Shown piece by piece: positions 56,686 through 64,000 of a stretch of 64,000 bases of DNA; position 1 is the first letter of the stretch, and each line of letters opens with the position of its first letter. Under the pieces are notes generated by a model, which was not told where the DNA came from, made no database searches, and saw only the letters and a program-made list of their open reading frames with translations. The stretch is taken from NCBI RefSeq assembly GCF_004348735.1, contig NZ_SMKT01000009.1, positions 28,344 to 92,343 of the forward strand, in the 5' to 3' direction. The stretch is from Actinomadura sp. KC06 (GTDB lineage: Bacteria > Actinomycetota > Actinomycetes > Streptosporangiales > Streptosporangiaceae). Both the position numbers and the translations under genes were made by a program.

Positions 56686-57479
56686 TGTCGCCGTCGGCGG
56701 AGAAGGGCCGCGTGGTGTCGGACGAGGTCGTCATCGAGGCGAGCGGCGTGCACAAGTGGTACGGAAAGCTGCACGTCCTGAAGGGCCTGGACCTGACCGT
56801 GCACCGCGGCGAGGTCGTGTGCCTGATCGGGACGTCCGGGTCGGGCAAGAGCACGTTCCTGCGGTCCATCAACCATCTGGAGTCGATCCAGAAGGGCCGC
56901 ATCACGGTGAACGGCCGCCTGATCGGCTACCGGAAGGGGGACGGCGACGGCCTGGTCCCCGAGCGGGAGGACCAGATCGCGTCCGCGCGCCGGGGCATCG
57001 GCATGGTGTTCCAGAACTTCAACCTCTTCTGGCACATGACGCTGATGCAGAACGTCATCGAGGCGCCCATGCGGGTGCTCGGCCTCTCGCCGGCGGAGGC
57101 GCGCGAGCGCGGCGCGGAACTGCTCGAACGCGTCGGCCTGTCGGACAAGGCCGGCGCCTACCCGCGCAAGCTGTCGGGCGGCCAGCAGCAGCGCGGCGCC
57201 ATCGCCCGCGCCCTGGCGATGCGGCCCGAGGTGATGCTGTTCGACGAGCCCACCAGCGCGCTGGACCCGGAGACGACGAGCGAGGTCCTGGACGTGATGG
57301 AGGAGCTCGCGTCCGAGGGCATGACGATGGTCGTCGCCTCGCACGAGATGGGCTTCGTCCGGCGGGCCGCGCACCGCGTCGTGATGATGGCGGACGGCGT
57401 CATCGCCGAGGACATCGCCGCGTCCGAGATCGACGCGAGCGAGGGCCGGATCCGCGACTTCACCACCAGGCTGCACTGA
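56685..57479 (+). CDS. Polar amino-acid ABC importer ATPase
   Basis: 264 residues. Walker A GTSGSGKST, Q-loop MVFQNFNLFWHMTLMQNVIE, signature LSGGQQQRGAIARAL, Walker B VMLFDEPTSALDPE and switch ASHEMGFVRRAAHR, all typical of GlnQ/HisP. The loop LIGYRKGDGDGLVPEREDQI is the HisP-type insertion. AAGGAGG lies upstream; the ATG at 56685 or the GTG one codon earlier is the start. Completes a three-gene importer inside the catabolic island. Confidence 0.93.
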   Translation: MSPSAEKGRVVSDEVVIEASGVHKWYGKLHVLKGLDLTVHRGEVVCLIGTSGSGKSTFLRSINHLESIQKGRITVNGRLIGYRKGDGDGLVPEREDQIASARRGIGMVFQNFNLFWHMTLMQNVIEAPMRVLGLSPAEARERGAELLERVGLSDKAGAYPRKLSGGQQQRGAIARALAMRPEVMLFDEPTSALDPETTSEVLDVMEELASEGMTMVVASHEMGFVRRAAHRVVMMADGVIAEDIAASEIDASEGRIRDFTTRLH

Positions 57480-57502
57480 GCCGGAACACGAGGAGCGAAG
57501 AA

Positions 57503-59098
57503 ATGCGGACCGGCGCGGCCGTGATGGCCACCCTCCGGCACTACGGCGCAGACACCGTCTTCGGCATTCCGGGCGTCCACACGCTGGAGTACTTCCGCGG
57601 GCTGACCGAGCAGGGGTTCCGGATCGTGCTGCCCCGGCATGAGCAGGGCGCGGCGTTCATGGCGGACGGCTACGCCCGCGCGACCGGACGTCCCGCCGTG
57701 TGCTGCGTGATCAGCGGGCCCGGCCTGACCAACGCCGCCACCGGCATCGGGCAGGCGTACGCCGACTCGGTGCCGATGTTCGTGCTGGCCAGCGTCACGG
57801 CGTCGCACACGCTGGGACGCGGCCGCGGGCATCTGCATGAGTGCAAGGACCAGCGCCTGATCGCCGAGCCGATCACCGGGCTCGCGCTGCACGCCGGTTC
57901 GGCGGACGAGCTGCCCGAACTGCTCGCCCGTGCCTGGGGCGCGCTGACGTCGGGGCGTCCCCGTCCGGTGTACCTGGAAGTCCCGATCGACGTGCTGGCC
58001 GAGGAGGTCGGGGACGGCTGGCGGCCGCTGCCGCCCGTCCGGCCCGAGGTCGAGGCGCCGCCGGCGGGGGCGCTGGCCGAGGCCGCGCGGCTGCTCGCCG
58101 GGGCCGAACGTCCGGCGGTGCTCGTGGGCGGCGGGGCGGCGGGCGCGAGCGCGCAGGTCAGGAGCCTGGCCCGGCGGCTTTCCGCGCCGGTGCTGACGAC
58201 CGTGGCGGGCAAGGGGATCGTCCCGGACGACGACCCGCTCTGCGCCGGGCAGGCGCTCAAGCGGGTCGCGGTGCGCGAATGGCTCGCCGACCGCGACATC
58301 GTCCTCGCGGTCGGCACGGAGCTGGCGTCTACCGACACCACCGTGGACGTCCTGCCGCTGAAAGGACGCCTGGTCCGGATCGACGTCGATCCGGCGCACC
58401 TCCCCGGCGACTACCCGGACGCGCTGTGCCTTCAGGCCGACGCGGCATGGGCGCTCGACCGGCTCCTCGAACAGCTTCCCGCGAGAGAGGACTCCGGGGC
58501 GCAAGCCGACGTCCGTGAGCTGCGGGCGCTCGCGGCAGCGGCGGCGCCGCCGTACCGGGGATGGCACACGCGCGTCCTGGACGCCGTCTTCGCCGGAATC
58601 CCGGAGAACGCTCGCGTCTACAGCGACATGACGCAGCTCGCCTACACCGGGACCCAGATCGTGCCGATGCGCGCCCCGCGCCGCTGGCTGCACCCGTCGG
58701 GGTTCGGGACGCTCGGCTACGCCGTCCCGGCCGCGGTCGGCGCAGCCGTCGCCGACCCGGACGCCCCGGCCGTCGCGATCGTGGGCGACGGCGGCCTCCT
58801 CTACACCGCGCAGGAGATCGTCACCGCCGCCGAGCTGGGCCTGCCGCTCGTCGTCGTGCTGTGGAACAACGAGGCGCTCGGCCAGATCCGCGACGACATG
58901 ATCGCGCGCGGCATCGAGCCGGTGGCCGTCACGCCCGCGACCCCGGACTTCTCCGGCCTGGCGGCCGCGATGGGCGCCGGGGTCGAGGCGCCGGAACGGC
59001 TGGCCGACGTCCCCGCGGCGATGGAGCGCGCGGTGCGCCGGCGCGGGCCGGTCCTCGTCCGGCTGGACGAGGACGTTCTGGGAAGGGAGCAGCGGTGA
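57503..59098 (+). CDS. ThDP-dependent 2-oxo-acid decarboxylase, AruI-like
   Basis: 531 residues in the acetolactate-synthase fold. The N-terminal PYR domain has the catalytic Glu (VLPRHEQGAAFMADGYARAT), then the central domain and the C-terminal PP domain with the ThDP motif (AIVGDGGLLYTAQEIVTAAE … WNNEALGQIRDD). The start MRTGAAVMATLRHYGADTVF, GIPGVHTLEYFRGL and the segment LGRGRGHLHECKDQR resemble 5-guanidino-2-oxopentanoate decarboxylase (AruI, arginine transaminase route). It would convert a 2-oxo acid to the shortened aldehyde, which the next gene's dehydrogenase could oxidise. GAGGAG precedes the ATG; GTGA overlap with the next gene. Substrate is inference. Confidence 0.85.
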   Translation: MRTGAAVMATLRHYGADTVFGIPGVHTLEYFRGLTEQGFRIVLPRHEQGAAFMADGYARATGRPAVCCVISGPGLTNAATGIGQAYADSVPMFVLASVTASHTLGRGRGHLHECKDQRLIAEPITGLALHAGSADELPELLARAWGALTSGRPRPVYLEVPIDVLAEEVGDGWRPLPPVRPEVEAPPAGALAEAARLLAGAERPAVLVGGGAAGASAQVRSLARRLSAPVLTTVAGKGIVPDDDPLCAGQALKRVAVREWLADRDIVLAVGTELASTDTTVDVLPLKGRLVRIDVDPAHLPGDYPDALCLQADAAWALDRLLEQLPAREDSGAQADVRELRALAAAAAPPYRGWHTRVLDAVFAGIPENARVYSDMTQLAYTGTQIVPMRAPRRWLHPSGFGTLGYAVPAAVGAAVADPDAPAVAIVGDGGLLYTAQEIVTAAELGLPLVVVLWNNEALGQIRDDMIARGIEPVAVTPATPDFSGLAAAMGAGVEAPERLADVPAAMERAVRRRGPVLVRLDEDVLGREQR

Positions 59099-60537
59099 AG
59101 GAGATCGTCCACTACATCGACGGAGGCTTCCGGGAGGGGACGGGCGCCGAGCTGGTGGACGTCAACCCGGCCGCGCCGGGCACCGTCCTCGCCACGGGCC
59201 GTGCCGCCGCCGGAGCGCAGGTCGACGCGGCCGTGGCGGCGGCGAACCGGGCCGCGCCGGGCTGGGCGGCGACCCCGTTCCGGGAGCGCGCCGCGGTGCT
59301 GGTGCGCGCCGCCGCGCACATCCGCGCGCACGCCGACGAGTGGGGCCGGGAGCTGTCGCTGGAAGAGGGCAAGACGCTCGTCGAGGGTGTCGGCGAGGTC
59401 CGCCGCGCCGCCGACATCTGCGACTACGCCGCGTCCGAGGCCGACCGCCCGACCGGCGAGCTGTTCGACTCGCCGCGCGCCGGCGAGCGGATCATGGTGG
59501 TGCACAAGCCGGTCGGGGTGGCCGGGGTGATCACCCCGTTCAACTTCCCGATCGCGATCCCGGCCTGGAAGATCGCGCCCGCGCTGACCTACGGGAACGC
59601 GGTCGTGTGGAAGCCCGCCGAGGTGGTGCCGCTGCTCGCGATCCGGTTCGCCGAGGCGCTGGACGCGGCCGGGCTCCCCGCCGGGGTGCTCAACCTGCTG
59701 CACGGCGGCGCGGACGTCGGTTCCCGGATCGTCGAGCATCCCGGCGTCAACGTCGTCGCGTTCACGGGCTCCACCGCCGTCGGACGGGCGCTGATCCGGC
59801 GATGCGGCGAGCTGGCCAAGCCGGTGCAGGCCGAGATGGGCGGCAAGAACGCAGCGATCGTGCTGGCCGACGCCGACCTCGCGGCCGCGGCGGCGCAGAT
59901 CGTGCCGGGCGTGTTCGGGGTGTCCGGGCAGCGCTGCACGTCCAACACCCGGCTCGTCGTGGAGGACCGGGTGGCCGAAGACCTGCTGGCCGAGGTCGTC
60001 CGGCTGGTGGACGGCCTGGACGTCGGCGACCCGCTCGACCCCGGCGTCCGGATGGGCCCGCTGATCACCGCCGCCGCGCGCGACACCGTCGGCCGGGCGA
60101 CCGGCGAGGCGCTGGACGGCGGCGCCGAGGCGCTCGCGGGCGGCGAGCCGTACACGTCCGGGCCGCTCGCGGAGGGATACTTCGTCCCGCCGAGCGTGCT
60201 CGCGCTGCCCGGCCCCGACCTGCCGCTGTGGCGGCGGGAGGTGTTCGGCCCGGTGCTGGCCGCGGTCCGCGCGGACGGCCCCGAGCACGCGCTCGCGCTC
60301 GCCGACGACAGCGAGTACGGCCTGTCCGGGGCGATCTTCACCAGGGACCTCGGCACGGCGCTGCGGGCCGTCGACGAGTTCGACGTCGGCGTCCTGCACG
60401 TCAACTCCAACTCGGCCGGGGCCGATTTGCACGTCCCGTTCGGCGGGGAGAAGGCCAGCGGGTTCGGCGCCAAGGAGCAGGGCCGCGCGCCCCGCGACTT
60501 CTACACCCGGACGACCACGGTCTACCTGCGCGGATGA
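59095..60537 (+). CDS. NAD(P)-dependent aldehyde dehydrogenase
   Basis: 480 residues from a GTG overlapping the preceding stop. VAGVITPFNFPIAIPAWKIA (Asn of the active site), VVWKPAEVVPLLA (cofactor Lys), FTGSTAVGRAL, QAEMGGKNAAIVLADADL (general-base Glu region), GVFGVSGQRCTSNTRLVVED (catalytic Cys) and REVFGPVLAAVRADGPEHAL. Full length for the class. FGGEKASGFGAKEQGRAPRD near the end is typical of semialdehyde-type dehydrogenases. It probably oxidises the aldehyde made by the ThDP enzyme to the carboxylic acid. Confidence 0.93.
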   Translation: MKEIVHYIDGGFREGTGAELVDVNPAAPGTVLATGRAAAGAQVDAAVAAANRAAPGWAATPFRERAAVLVRAAAHIRAHADEWGRELSLEEGKTLVEGVGEVRRAADICDYAASEADRPTGELFDSPRAGERIMVVHKPVGVAGVITPFNFPIAIPAWKIAPALTYGNAVVWKPAEVVPLLAIRFAEALDAAGLPAGVLNLLHGGADVGSRIVEHPGVNVVAFTGSTAVGRALIRRCGELAKPVQAEMGGKNAAIVLADADLAAAAAQIVPGVFGVSGQRCTSNTRLVVEDRVAEDLLAEVVRLVDGLDVGDPLDPGVRMGPLITAAARDTVGRATGEALDGGAEALAGGEPYTSGPLAEGYFVPPSVLALPGPDLPLWRREVFGPVLAAVRADGPEHALALADDSEYGLSGAIFTRDLGTALRAVDEFDVGVLHVNSNSAGADLHVPFGGEKASGFGAKEQGRAPRDFYTRTTTVYLRG

Positions 60538-60577
60538 CGCGGATGACCGGCGGGCGAAGTGATGGAGGGACGGACGG

Positions 60578-61795
60578 ATGACGCGGATCGCAGTGGCCGG
60601 GGGCACGGTGTTCGACGGCACTGGGGAGCCCGCCGCGCCGGGCGACGTGCTGGTCGAGGACGGCCGGATCGTCGACGTCGGCCCCGGCCTGGACGGCGCC
60701 GCCGACGAGCGGATCGACGCGACCGGCATGACGGTGCTGCCCGGCCTGTTCGACTGCCATGTGCACGTGTGCTCGTCGGGTCTTGACCTCGTCCAGCGGC
60801 TGGAGCGCCCGTTCTCGTACCAGTTCTACGTGGCGGCGCGGAACCTGTCCCGGATGCTCGACATCGGGATCACGTCCGTCCGCGAGGCCAACGGCGCCGA
60901 CCTCGGGATCAAGCGCGCGGTGGAGGACGGGCTGATCGACGGCCCGCGGATGCAGATCGCCATCACGATGATCAGCCAGACCGGCGGGCACGGCGACGGG
61001 CGGCGGCCCTCGGGCCTCACCGTGATGTACAACATCGCGCATCCCGGACGTCCGGACGCCATCGCCGACGGCCCGGACGAGGTCCGCCGCAAGGTCCGCG
61101 AGATCGTCCGGGCGGGCGCGGACGTCATCAAGGTGTGCACGACCGGAGGCATCCTGTCCGCCCGCGACCATCCGCACGACGCGCAGTTCGTCCCGGCGGA
61201 GCTGGAGGCGCTGGCGGACGCGGCGCGGGCGGCCGGCCGCCCGTTCATGGCGCACGCGCAGTCCCCGGTGGGCATCAAGAACGCGGTCGCCGCGGGCGCC
61301 AGGTCCATCGAGCACGGCATCCACCTGGACGACGAGTCCATCGAGATGATGGTCGAGCGCGGCTGCTGGCTGGTGCCGACGCTGGTCGCCGGGCAAGCGG
61401 TGCTCGACCTGGCGGCCACCGGCGTCCGGGTCAGCCCGATCGCTGTGGCCAAGGCCGCGGAGGCGGTCGAGGCGCACAAGGAGTCGTTCGCCCGGGCGGT
61501 GCGCGCGGGCGTCAAGATCGCGATGGGCACCGACACGGGCGTCGGCCCGTTCGGCTCCAACCTGGAGGAGTTGCCCCTCATGCGGGACGGCGGCATGACG
61601 CCCGAGCAGGTCCTGCACGCGACGACGGGATCGGCGGCCGACCTGCTCGGCTTCACCGACCTCGGGCGGCTCCAGCCGGGCCGGGTCGCGGACCTCGTCC
61701 TAATCGAGGGCGACGCCACCGACCTGGACGGCCTCGCGGACAGGGTGCGGCTCGTCATGGTGGGCGGCGAGATCCGGCGGCGGGTCGCGGCCTGA
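60578..61795 (+). CDS. Amidohydrolase (Xaa-Arg/Lys dipeptidase or acylproline hydrolase type)
   Basis: 405 residues, cytoplasmic. Metal ligands of the binuclear amidohydrolases: LFDCHVHV (HxH), DVIKVCTTGGI (Lys to be carboxylated), MAHAQSPVGI and SIEHGIHLDD (His), AMGTDTGVG (Asp). The VIKxCxTGG and EHGxxLD motifs are those of the Cc2672/Sgx9260 prolidase-like group, whose members cleave L-Xaa-Arg/Lys dipeptides or N-acyl-proline. A dipeptidase releasing a basic amino acid would fit the AruI-like neighbour. GGAGGGACGG precedes the ATG; the stop overlaps the start of the next amidohydrolase. Confidence 0.87.
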   Translation: MTRIAVAGGTVFDGTGEPAAPGDVLVEDGRIVDVGPGLDGAADERIDATGMTVLPGLFDCHVHVCSSGLDLVQRLERPFSYQFYVAARNLSRMLDIGITSVREANGADLGIKRAVEDGLIDGPRMQIAITMISQTGGHGDGRRPSGLTVMYNIAHPGRPDAIADGPDEVRRKVREIVRAGADVIKVCTTGGILSARDHPHDAQFVPAELEALADAARAAGRPFMAHAQSPVGIKNAVAAGARSIEHGIHLDDESIEMMVERGCWLVPTLVAGQAVLDLAATGVRVSPIAVAKAAEAVEAHKESFARAVRAGVKIAMGTDTGVGPFGSNLEELPLMRDGGMTPEQVLHATTGSAADLLGFTDLGRLQPGRVADLVLIEGDATDLDGLADRVRLVMVGGEIRRRVAA

Positions 61796-63363
61796 TGGCC
61801 GGGCCGCTCGTCGTCCGGAACGCGGCCCTGCCGGGCCGTCCTGCGGCCTCGATCGCGGTGGCCGCCGGACGGATCGCCGCCGTGGGCGACCTCGCCGGCT
61901 GCCGGGCCGCCGCCGGGCCCGGCGCGACCGAGATCGACGCGGGCGGCGGGACGGTCCTGCCGGGGTTCATCGACGCGCACGCCCACCTGCTGAGCCTGGG
62001 GGAGGCGCTCGACGTCCTGGACCTGCGCGGGCTGCCCGGCCCGGACGAGGTCGTCCGCGCGACCGCGCTCCGCGCCGCCGATACCCCGCCCGGTGCCTGG
62101 ATCAAGGGCCGCGGCTGGACCCCGGAGGGCGTCCAGGACAACCACCTGCTGTCCCAGGCGGTTCCTGACCGGCCGGTGCTGCTGAACCGGTTCGACCACC
62201 ACGGCGCCCTGGTCAACGCGGAGGCGCTGCGCCGCGCCGGGATCGGCCCCGGCACCCCGGACCCGCCCGGCGGGCGCATCCTGCGCGGCGCGGACGGGCG
62301 GCCGACCGGCGTCCTGCTGGAGACCGCGGCCGACCTCGTCCGCGCGCGGATCCCCCCGCACGGCGCGGCGGACCGGCGGCGCCTCATGCGCTCCGCCGCC
62401 GCGCACTGCCTGAGCCTTGGCCTGACCGGCCTGCACGACGCCATCGACGACCTCGCCTGGATCGACGACATCCGCTCGCTGCTCGACGACGGCGAGCACC
62501 TGCCGCGGATCTTCGGAATGGTCCGGGCGCCCGCCGAGGGCGACCTGACCGAGTTCGTCGGCGACGTGTTCACACATCACCCCGACCCGCGCTTTGAATT
62601 GCAGCGGTTGCGGCTGGTCTTCGACGGCGGGCTCGGCGCGCGCGGCGCCCTCTTCGACGAGCCGTACCAGGACGACCCGGACAGCACCGGGCTTCAGATG
62701 ATGCCCGAGGCGCGCCTGCGCGAGGCAGCGGACGCGGTCCTGGCGCACGGCCGCGGGTTGTGCGTGCACGCGATCGGCGACCGCGCGAACCGGATCGTCC
62801 TCGACACCCTCGAAACGGCCCTCGCCGGACGGGACGCCGACCACCGGTTCGTCATCGAGCACGCCACCGTCGTCGGGCCGTCCGACGTCCCGCGCCTCGC
62901 CCGGCTGGGGCTGATCGCGTCCGTCCAACCGGCCCACCTGCATAAAGCGATCGGGTACCTCGCCGACCGACTGGGCCCGGAGCGGGCGCGGCACGCCTAC
63001 GCCTTCCGGACGCTGCTGTCCGCCGGCGTCCGGCTGGCGCTCGGGACTGACTTCCCGGTCGCCCCGCCCGACCCGCTCGGCACCCTGCACGCCGCGGAGA
63101 CACGCCAGACCCTGGACGGGTCACCGCCCGGCGGCCTGTTCCCCGACCAGCGGCTCACCCGCGGCGAGACCGTCCACGGCGCGACCTATGAGGGCGCCTA
63201 CATGGCCCGCCGCGAACACGACCTCGGCGTGGTCTCCCCAGGGCACCGGGCCGACCTGGTGGTCTTCGACCGGGACCTGTTCGCCCTGGACGCCGCCGAC
63301 CTGCCCGCCGCCCGCCTCCGGTACACCGTCCTCGACGGCCAGATCGTCCACGCCGAGCCGTGA
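61795..63363 (+). CDS. Amidohydrolase_3 family (YtcJ-like) hydrolase
   Basis: 522 residues. LPGFIDAHAHLLSLGEALDV (HxH), PPGAWIKGRGWTPEGVQDNH, LLETAADLVRARIPPHGAAD, LVFDGGLGARGALFDEPYQD, CVHAIGDRANRIVLDT (His), FVIEHATVVGPSDVPRLAR (His), LALGTDFPVAPPDPLGTL (Asp). These are hallmarks of the YtcJ / N-substituted formamide deformylase group, which hydrolyse N-formyl or other amide bonds in secondary metabolites and xenobiotics. Overlaps the preceding stop, last gene of the island; a strong hairpin covers its stop codon. Confidence 0.9.
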   Translation: MAGPLVVRNAALPGRPAASIAVAAGRIAAVGDLAGCRAAAGPGATEIDAGGGTVLPGFIDAHAHLLSLGEALDVLDLRGLPGPDEVVRATALRAADTPPGAWIKGRGWTPEGVQDNHLLSQAVPDRPVLLNRFDHHGALVNAEALRRAGIGPGTPDPPGGRILRGADGRPTGVLLETAADLVRARIPPHGAADRRRLMRSAAAHCLSLGLTGLHDAIDDLAWIDDIRSLLDDGEHLPRIFGMVRAPAEGDLTEFVGDVFTHHPDPRFELQRLRLVFDGGLGARGALFDEPYQDDPDSTGLQMMPEARLREAADAVLAHGRGLCVHAIGDRANRIVLDTLETALAGRDADHRFVIEHATVVGPSDVPRLARLGLIASVQPAHLHKAIGYLADRLGPERARHAYAFRTLLSAGVRLALGTDFPVAPPDPLGTLHAAETRQTLDGSPPGGLFPDQRLTRGETVHGATYEGAYMARREHDLGVVSPGHRADLVVFDRDLFALDAADLPAARLRYTVLDGQIVHAEP

Positions 63364-63388
63364 GCGCGACCTCGCTGTCGCGCTCACG
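63359..63388. terminator. Perfect 12-bp bidirectional terminator hairpin
   Basis: CGTGAGCGCGAC, loop CTCGCT, GTCGCGCTCACG. The stem includes the stop codon of the last island gene (TGA at 63361-63363) and ends 7 bp before the convergent DUF305 stop. No T-run. Confidence 0.8.
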
Positions 63389-63395
63389 ACCGCGG

Positions 63396-63965
63396 TCAGC
63401 TGTTGATCAAGTCGAGCAGCCGGCTGACCATATTGCTGGTGCGTTCCATGACGTCTTTCGCGTACGCCTTGGCGGCGGGGTTGACTCCCTTCTTCAGCTC
63501 CACTTTCGACATCTCCACCGCGTTGTGCTGATGGCCGAGGAGCAGGTTCAGGAATGTGGTGTCGAAACCGCGGGCTTCGGCCTGTTTCAGTGCCTTCATT
63601 TCGGCCGGGCCGATGGCCGGCAGGCCGCCGTGGGCGGCGTGGGCGTTCGCCGGGCCCTGCACCGTGGTCGGCTTCGACCATGCGGTGAGCCATGACGTCA
63701 TTCGCTGCATCTCACCGGTGCTGTCCTTCACGACGGCCGCGGCCAGCTTCTGGACGTCCCCGCGCCGGGTGCGGTCGGGGGCCAGCCGGGCCATGTCGAG
63801 CGACTGGCGACGGTGCGCGATCATCATCTGCAGGAACATGACGTCGTCGGCGTTGTGATCGGCCGATGCGCTCTGCTTCGGCTTGTCCGCCGGATCGCTC
63901 GCCTTCGACGTGCCGCCGCACGCGGTGAGCAGCATGACGAAGGCGAGGAGCGTTCCCGCGAGCAC
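63396..63965 (-). CDS. DUF305 lipoprotein, start possibly beyond the window
   Basis: At least 189 residues. Lipobox at LLAFVMLLTACGG, then the DUF305 ferritin-like helical fold: DDVMFLQMMIAHRRQSLDMA, VVKDSTGEMQRMTSWLTAWS, GFDTTFLNLLLGHQHNAVEM. The paired MMIAH and LLGHQHNAVEM segments carry the usual His/Met metal-ligand candidates; the family is linked to copper handling and stress. A GTG at 63965 is the last start seen, but the frame stays open to the window edge (…ARSRHHV), so the real start may lie outside. Convergent with the catabolic island. Confidence 0.85.
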   Translation of the reverse strand: MLAGTLLAFVMLLTACGGTSKASDPADKPKQSASADHNADDVMFLQMMIAHRRQSLDMARLAPDRTRRGDVQKLAAAVVKDSTGEMQRMTSWLTAWSKPTTVQGPANAHAAHGGLPAIGPAEMKALKQAEARGFDTTFLNLLLGHQHNAVEMSKVELKKGVNPAAKAYAKDVMERTSNMVSRLLDLINS

Positions 63966-64000
63966 ATGGTGCCGGGACCGGGCGGCGGCCGGGCGGGGGC

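Overview
The window is very GC-rich, uses GTG starts freely and packs genes into operons with 4-base start/stop overlaps. The gene types (a TIGR03086 protein, DUF6461, a luciferase-like monooxygenase, STAS/GAF regulators, a serine/threonine kinase with an outer propeller, a class IV lanthipeptide system) indicate a filamentous actinomycete. A member of the Thermomonosporaceae such as Actinomadura would fit, but that level is inference. No rRNA, tRNA, IS element, phage gene or CRISPR array was seen.

Layout. 1-2.5 kb: a partial medium-chain reductase behind three evenly spaced TetR-type operators, the TetR gene, and a DUF6461 protein. 2.5-10.5 kb: an apparent synthase-dependent exopolysaccharide locus. 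It holds a processive family 2 glycosyltransferase coupled to a tiny two-helix membrane protein, a UDP-GlcNAc 2-epimerase, an anchored beta-sandwich protein, a secreted DUF2334 deacetylase-like protein and a lipoprotein TIM-barrel glycosidase, followed by a secreted subtilisin. 10.7-14 kb: a pentapeptide-repeat membrane protein, a small zinc-ribbon protein paired with a membrane protein, and an epoxide hydrolase. 14.5-23.1 kb: a complete class IV lanthipeptide cluster (LanL synthetase, S9 peptidase, 51-residue precursor, perfect hairpin, heterodimeric ABC exporter). 23-26 kb: a secreted amidohydrolase, a GAF protein, a 15-bp minisatellite and a STAS anti-sigma antagonist.

28-36.2 kb: one long operon behind a GntR-type palindrome, with an SsuABC-like importer that has two different permeases, a luciferase-like monooxygenase, an epimerase, an alpha/beta hydrolase, the GntR/FCD regulator and an asparaginase-family enzyme. 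36.2-39.6 kb: LysR, CoA-transferase and acyl-CoA dehydrogenase. 39.7-45 kb: a TIGR03086 protein, a LysR gene flanked by twin palindromes beside a tiny unknown gene, a divergent NAD-dependent ligase and a GlxA-type regulator. 45-49 kb: an MFS exporter running into remnants of a LuxR regulator and a nitrilase, an intact nitrilase, and a duplicated DUF6506 protein behind a MerR/SoxR-like promoter. 49-51.6 kb: a receptor kinase.

51.6-63.4 kb: a catabolic island with a GntR regulator, a CoA-transferase with a coupled 23-codon leader, a glutaryl-CoA dehydrogenase-like enzyme, a polar amino-acid ABC importer, an AruI-like ThDP decarboxylase, an aldehyde dehydrogenase and two amidohydrolases, ended by a strong hairpin. 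Read as a pathway, an imported compound would yield a 2-oxo acid, then an aldehyde, an acid, an acyl-CoA and an enoyl-CoA. A DUF305 lipoprotein closes the window.
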